From: Desulfitobacterium hafniense DCB-2
Lineage (GTDB): Bacteria; Bacillota; Desulfitobacteriia; Desulfitobacteriales; Desulfitobacteriaceae
Reading direction: 5' to 3'
DNA: 64,000 nucleotides
NCBI RefSeq assembly: GCF_000021925.1
Contig: NC_011830.1
Span: forward strand, 4,685,001 to 4,749,000
Below are positions 60,260-64,000 of this stretch, in pieces; within the stretch, counting starts at the first letter, position 1, and every line of letters begins with the position of its first letter. The translations under genes were made by a program, and so were the position numbers. The notes under the pieces were generated by a model. That model saw only the letters and a program-made list of their open reading frames with translations, searched no databases and was not told the DNA's origin.

Positions 60260-61138
60260 TTAGTAGATGAATTTTCCTTCAGCTACTTTCTTTAGATGTT
60301 CCCCATAAGCAGCTTTCCCATACTTTTGGGCTGATTCCAGCAATTTCTTTTTGGTAATCCAACCATTATGATAAGCAATTTCTTCTAAGGCAGATATTTT
60401 AACACCTTGACGAGTCTCGAGAACTTTAACAAATTCTGCGGCTTCCGTCAAAGAGTCAATGGTTCCTGTATCTAGCCACGCATAACCACGCCCCAGAGTA
60501 ATCACATCAAGGCTGCCATTCTCCAGATAAATCCGGTTCAAGTCAGTAATTTCCAATTCTCCACGGGCAGACGGCTTAATGCACTTAGCATACTCACATA
60601 CTTTACTATCATAAAAGTACAGACCGGTCACAGCATAATTCGATTTTGGGTTGAACGGCTTTTCCTCCACGGAAATCGCCTTCCCTTTTTCATCAAATTC
60701 CACTACACCGAATCTTTCTGGATCCTCCACATAATAGCCAAATACAGTGGCTCCTTCTTTTTGCTCAGCTGCTGCACGCAAGTGCTTTGTCAAGCCACTA
60801 CCATAAAAAATATTATCCCCCAAAATCATAGCACAACTGTCGCCATTGATAAATTCTTCGCCGATGATAAAGGCTTGGGCCAGACCATCCGGAGATGGTT
60901 GCTCTTTATAAGAGAGATTAATCCCAAAGTTTGCACCATCACCTAATAGTCGTTCAAAGTTCGGCAAATCTTGTGGCGTTGAAATAATAAGTATATCTTT
61001 AATTCCTGCCAACATAAGGGTGGATAACGGATAGAAAATCATCGGTTTATCATAAACAGGCAGTAATTGTTTTGATGTTACCATGGTTAAAGGGTACAAT
61101 CGCGTACCCGAACCTCCAGCAAGAATAATCCCCTTCAT
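60260..61138 (-). CDS. rfbA: Glucose-1-phosphate thymidylyltransferase RfbA
   Basis: First step of dTDP-L-rhamnose synthesis, giving dTDP-glucose. The 292-residue product starts at ATG 61138 (TGGAGGAC), not at the longer in-frame ORF start 61210. It has GIILAGGSGTRLYPLT, KQLLPVYDKPMIFYPLSTLMLAGI, LGDNIFYG, EKPFNPKSNYAVTGLYFYD and GYAWLDTGT, all as expected. Operon with the glycosyltransferase 16 nt upstream. Confidence 0.97.
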   Translation of the reverse strand: MKGIILAGGSGTRLYPLTMVTSKQLLPVYDKPMIFYPLSTLMLAGIKDILIISTPQDLPNFERLLGDGANFGINLSYKEQPSPDGLAQAFIIGEEFINGDSCAMILGDNIFYGSGLTKHLRAAAEQKEGATVFGYYVEDPERFGVVEFDEKGKAISVEEKPFNPKSNYAVTGLYFYDSKVCEYAKCIKPSARGELEITDLNRIYLENGSLDVITLGRGYAWLDTGTIDSLTEAAEFVKVLETRQGVKISALEEIAYHNGWITKKKLLESAQKYGKAAYGEHLKKVAEGKFIY

Positions 61139-61154
61139 TGTAACTGTCCTCCAT

Positions 61155-62084
61155 CTATATGAAAAATATTTGCCCACACCTGCGGGCGAAGCCAATCTTC
61201 CAAAAATCATACTTATTTATTAAGTAGATGCGCTTTAATTTCCCATAGGTTGTCAGAGATGTATACGCTTTTATCATAACTGATTGTTCTACAGAAAGAT
61301 TTTGTTCGTATATGTCCAGAAATGCCTTCGCTTGCTCATATGTCTTCCGCAATGTCAGCTCGGATTTTCTCAGCTCCATCAATCTTTGTAGATTATAGGA
61401 TAAGGACTTGGCACTCTTTGCCCCTACTTCGTTATTGCTATGCTGTCTGTAAAGTACGGTGGGCTCTTTAACAAAACCAATATGACCAAAGGCAGAGGCC
61501 GTGATCGCAAGCCACCAATCATGCATGATAGATTCTTCCGGAACATCGCGAATCCAATCCAAAAGGCAACGATTAATCATCATCGTACAGCCTGTAACAA
61601 TATTTTGCACGATAAGATTATTTAAAGCACTACAACCGCTGTCCAAATTTTGATACTCAAACATTGAGTCTGCCATTACCTTCAGGTTAGCATCAACAAT
61701 CTTCAAGTCTGTGTGCACGAGAAGAGGTTTTTCTTTACCAAACTTATCCTCCATCTCACGCATTTTTTTCATGGTAAGCTCTATCTTGGTTGGAAGCCAC
61801 ACATCATCCTGATCGCAAGTCATTATATATTCACTTTCATACAAGCTTAACATATGGATAAAGTTATTTTTAGCCGAGCCGGATGGCTTGTCTCTTACTA
61901 TGAAGGTCATCTTATCCTGATATGCTTCTGCATACTTGCTTACAATACTAGCTGTAGCATCAGTAGAGCAATCATCCGAAATAATAAGCTTCCAATCCTT
62001 TTCCGTTTGACTTAATATAGATTCTATCTGCTCAGCAATAAACTTCGCACCATTATAGGTTCCCATCAGTATAGTAATCATCAT
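61155..62084 (-). CDS. Family 2 glycosyltransferase
   Basis: A 309-residue GT-A fold transferase. It starts MMITILMGTYNGAKFIAEQI, with LIISDDCSTDATASIV, and TCDQDDVWLPTKIE containing the DxD-like motif. HDWWLAITASAFG fits WfgD/rhamnosyltransferase-type GT2 proteins. Start at ATG 62084 overlapping the upstream stop (ATGA), preceded by GGGGAA; a longer in-frame ORF to 62138 is not needed. Adds one sugar to the lipid-linked chain; donor unknown, dTDP-rhamnose plausible. Confidence 0.9.
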   Translation of the reverse strand: MMITILMGTYNGAKFIAEQIESILSQTEKDWKLIISDDCSTDATASIVSKYAEAYQDKMTFIVRDKPSGSAKNNFIHMLSLYESEYIMTCDQDDVWLPTKIELTMKKMREMEDKFGKEKPLLVHTDLKIVDANLKVMADSMFEYQNLDSGCSALNNLIVQNIVTGCTMMINRCLLDWIRDVPEESIMHDWWLAITASAFGHIGFVKEPTVLYRQHSNNEVGAKSAKSLSYNLQRLMELRKSELTLRKTYEQAKAFLDIYEQNLSVEQSVMIKAYTSLTTYGKLKRIYLINKYDFWKIGFARRCGQIFFI

Positions 62085-62953
62085 TTCCCCAACTTCAGCC
62101 TGAGAATTGTCAGCGAACATTTTATTTTTACTCCACAATATACCAACGCTGAAACCAAAACACTATACTTGTCAACATAATGTTTTCTATAGAATATCAG
62201 CATTGCGTTATAGAAGTGATGAACTACTTTCTGAGACTTCGTATGCAATCCGCTTTGTCCCTTTAGATGGGTTATGCTGGCTTTTCCGTAATAAATTACT
62301 GAATAACCAAGCATTTTAACGCGATAGCAGAGATCCAAATCTTCACCGTACATAAAAAAATCCTCGTCAAACCCGCCCAATTTGTCAAATACAAAACGCG
62401 GCATCATCAAAAATGAACCGGCTACGGAATCCACCTCACTTATAGAATCGTTTTCGATAAAGGTCTGACGATAAGCTCCATACTTTTTGTTTTTGGGGTA
62501 TCTTTTATCTATTCCGCAGAAATAGTAGAGAGATGACATCGGTGTAGGAAACCCCCGTTTACATGCATGATCAAGACTTCCATCACTCAATAAAGTCCGG
62601 GCACCAAGTGCTCCAACATTTGAGTGCTGTTGCATGTAGCGAAGACAAGCCTCCAATGTTCCCTTATGCATAATGGTATCATTATTAAGAAACAGGATAT
62701 ACTTGCCCCGGGAATTGGCCACTCCAATATTGCATGCATTGCCAAATCCTTTATTCTTGACCCGACTGAGAACAGTTAGCTTGCCATTGACTCCGTCATA
62801 TTCCTCTAATACGTCATTACTGTTATCCACTACTATAATTTCATAAGAAATCTGCGGTGCACAATCAGAGATTGAGCGCACGGTTTGGTCTGTGAGGCCT
62901 TTGGCATTATAGTTTATGGTAATGATAGATAGCTCCACTTCTTTAATAAGCAT
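62081..62953 (-). CDS. Family 2 glycosyltransferase, WbbL-like rhamnosyltransferase
   Basis: A 290-residue GT2 enzyme: LSIITINYNAKGLTDQTVRS, IVVDNSNDVLEEY, GFGNACNIGVANSRGKYILF, LNNDTIM with the Asp pair, and FDEDFFMYGEDLDLCYRVK. That GEDxDLCxR motif is typical of WbbL and related rhamnosyltransferases. It likely transfers rhamnose onto the lipid-linked first sugar. Overlaps the initiating transferase gene by 11 nt and the next GT2 gene by 4 nt. Confidence 0.92.
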   Translation of the reverse strand: MLIKEVELSIITINYNAKGLTDQTVRSISDCAPQISYEIIVVDNSNDVLEEYDGVNGKLTVLSRVKNKGFGNACNIGVANSRGKYILFLNNDTIMHKGTLEACLRYMQQHSNVGALGARTLLSDGSLDHACKRGFPTPMSSLYYFCGIDKRYPKNKKYGAYRQTFIENDSISEVDSVAGSFLMMPRFVFDKLGGFDEDFFMYGEDLDLCYRVKMLGYSVIYYGKASITHLKGQSGLHTKSQKVVHHFYNAMLIFYRKHYVDKYSVLVSALVYCGVKIKCSLTILRLKLGK

Positions 62954-64000
62954 TCCTATTCACAAACCCCTTAAATACAGTCATCACCAAGATCTTCAAA
63001 TCAAACATAAACGTCCAGTTCTCAATATAGTAGATATCACACTCAATCCTCTTGCGAATCGAAGTATCTCCCCGCCAGCCGTTGACCTGGGCCCAGCCGG
63101 TTATACCCGGTCTTACATGGTGCTTAACCATATATCGAGGGATCTTCTCCTTAAATTGTTCTACAAAAAAAGGACGCTCCGGCCTGGGTCCCACCAGACT
63201 CATATCCCCTTTAAAAACGTTCCAAAGCTGTGGCAGCTCATCTAAGCTGGTTTTACGCAATAAATTGCCAAGTCTTGTTTTGCGATCGTCATTTTCCGTA
63301 GTCCATTCCTTGTCCGATTCCTCAATAGATTGCTCCTTCATCGTCCGAAATTTGTACATCATAAAATTCTTCTTATTCAGCCCTACTCTCTCCTGAGAGA
63401 AAATGATAGGCCCCGGGGAATCGAGCTTAATCCCAATGATTATGATGAGAAATAAAGGTAAACAAACGACTAATCCGACAAAAGATACGGCAACATCAAA
63501 AACTCTCTTCGCAAATGCCTTTAAAAAGTTATCCAAGGGAACATGCCGTATGTTGATAAGAGGAATACCCTCTATCTCATCCATTTGGGGCTTGGCCGGG
63601 ATGAAGCGGGCATAATCCGGAACGATTTGAGTGCGGACACCACTTTTTTCACAGATCTTAATGATATTTCTGAAGAGGTCATAATCCTTAGTGCTGATGG
63701 TTATAAAGATCTCATCGATCTTACTTTCCATGATAATGTTTTCCAGATCGCTGATTGCGCCGGCTACTGTGACTCCGGCCAGTTTTTTACCTACGGCGGT
63801 ATTCTCGCCTACAATGCCCAGAATCTCATAGCCAAGGTAGCGGTTTTCTTGGAGGGCATTAACCAGCCTTTTGGCTAATCTGCCCGTACCGATAATGAGA
63901 ACATGCTTTTTGTTATACCCTTTTTCACGTATATTATTGAGTATTGCTCTGAGGGCCATCCGCTCAGCGATTGTAAGTGTACCAGTGAAAATTACAAAAT
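62943..64000 (-). CDS. Polyprenyl-phosphate sugar-1-phosphate transferase (5' end beyond window)
   Basis: Initiating enzyme of polysaccharide synthesis that loads the first sugar phosphate on undecaprenyl phosphate (WbaP/CpsE-like). The frame is open to the right edge: the codons before the internal ATG at 63959 read ...FTGTLTIAER, so the N-terminal membrane segments lie outside. Visible are a CoA-binding-like domain (HVLIIGTGRLAKRL), one membrane segment (FVGLVVCLPLFLIIIIGI), and the catalytic domain with KFRTM, LRKTSLDELPQLWNVFKGDMSLVGPRP and GITGWAQVNG. First gene of the locus in this window. Confidence 0.95.
   Translation of the reverse strand, partial: FVIFTGTLTIAERMALRAILNNIREKGYNKKHVLIIGTGRLAKRLVNALQENRYLGYEILGIVGENTAVGKKLAGVTVAGAISDLENIIMESKIDEIFITISTKDYDLFRNIIKICEKSGVRTQIVPDYARFIPAKPQMDEIEGIPLINIRHVPLDNFLKAFAKRVFDVAVSFVGLVVCLPLFLIIIIGIKLDSPGPIIFSQERVGLNKKNFMMYKFRTMKEQSIEESDKEWTTENDDRKTRLGNLLRKTSLDELPQLWNVFKGDMSLVGPRPERPFFVEQFKEKIPRYMVKHHVRPGITGWAQVNGWRGDTSIRKRIECDIYYIENWTFMFDLKILVMTVFKGFVNRNAY

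Noticed and set aside
1..64000. tRNA, rRNA or known riboswitch
   Set aside because: I looked for cloverleaf-like tRNA ends, rRNA segments and common riboswitch cores in the longer leaders and saw none; a covariance search would be decisive.

Overview
The window looks like chromosome of an anaerobic, spore-forming, low-to-mid GC Firmicute of the Desulfitobacterium/Peptococcaceae type. Reasons: strong AGGAGG-type ribosome sites, frequent GTG/TTG starts, sporulation-linked genes (SleB-like hydrolase, Spo0E-like, SpoIIE/SpoIIAA-type partner switching, YlbF), and a sulfonate-type lyase that would suit a sulfite-respiring organism. The genus is an inference from gene content; no rRNA or tRNA gene is visible.

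1-5.6 kb (minus): a catabolic operon running SuyA/UxaA small subunit, SuyB/UxaA large subunit, LarA-family nickel racemase, hairpin, TctC binding protein, TctA permease (cut by the left edge). The best reading is uptake and cleavage of sulfolactate to pyruvate and sulfite, with a LarA enzyme interconverting the enantiomers. A TGGT-N3-ACCA operator cluster sits at its promoter.

5.6-28 kb: housekeeping and envelope genes. In order: YlbF-like gene plus small membrane proteins; a Gly/Met/Pro-rich protein; LysM-SleB hydrolase; MazG-like; S41 protease; MutY; D-amino acid transaminase; Spo0E-like; a PP2C / anti-sigma kinase / STAS / chemoreceptor operon (minus); LapA, M23 peptidase and bactofilin (plus); VanW-G5 protein; a YwgA/YwfO-like pair; two divergent XRE regulators; and folate genes pabC and fused pabAB.

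28-46.7 kb: an accessory, repeat-rich zone. It holds tandem DUF3102 genes with a third relic 9 kb away, a phosphodiester glycosidase, small coiled-coil proteins with in-frame tandem repeats, a solo OLD-family nuclease, a DUF4143 ATPase and a partial copy of it, and a graveyard of mobile DNA. The mobile DNA is an IS3-type element broken by a 25-bp duplication, IS21 without istB, IS1634, IS66 debris and two wrecked tyrosine recombinases, apparently nested. galE, a VanZ-like gene and a lipoprotein gene form an ordinary island between insertions.

46.7-64 kb (minus): a surface-polysaccharide locus. Reading in transcription order from the right edge: polyprenyl-P sugar-1-P transferase, two GT2 glycosyltransferases, rfbA, rfbC, (dead IS110), rfbB, decayed DNA, rfbD, ABC-2 exporter permease, exporter ATPase, methyltransferase with coiled coil, NAD epimerase, two RgpF-like proteins. 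The genes would build, modify and export a rhamnose-containing polysaccharide. The exporter is unusual: its ATPase is fused to a radical SAM domain, and its permease carries a large extracytoplasmic domain at its N-terminus.
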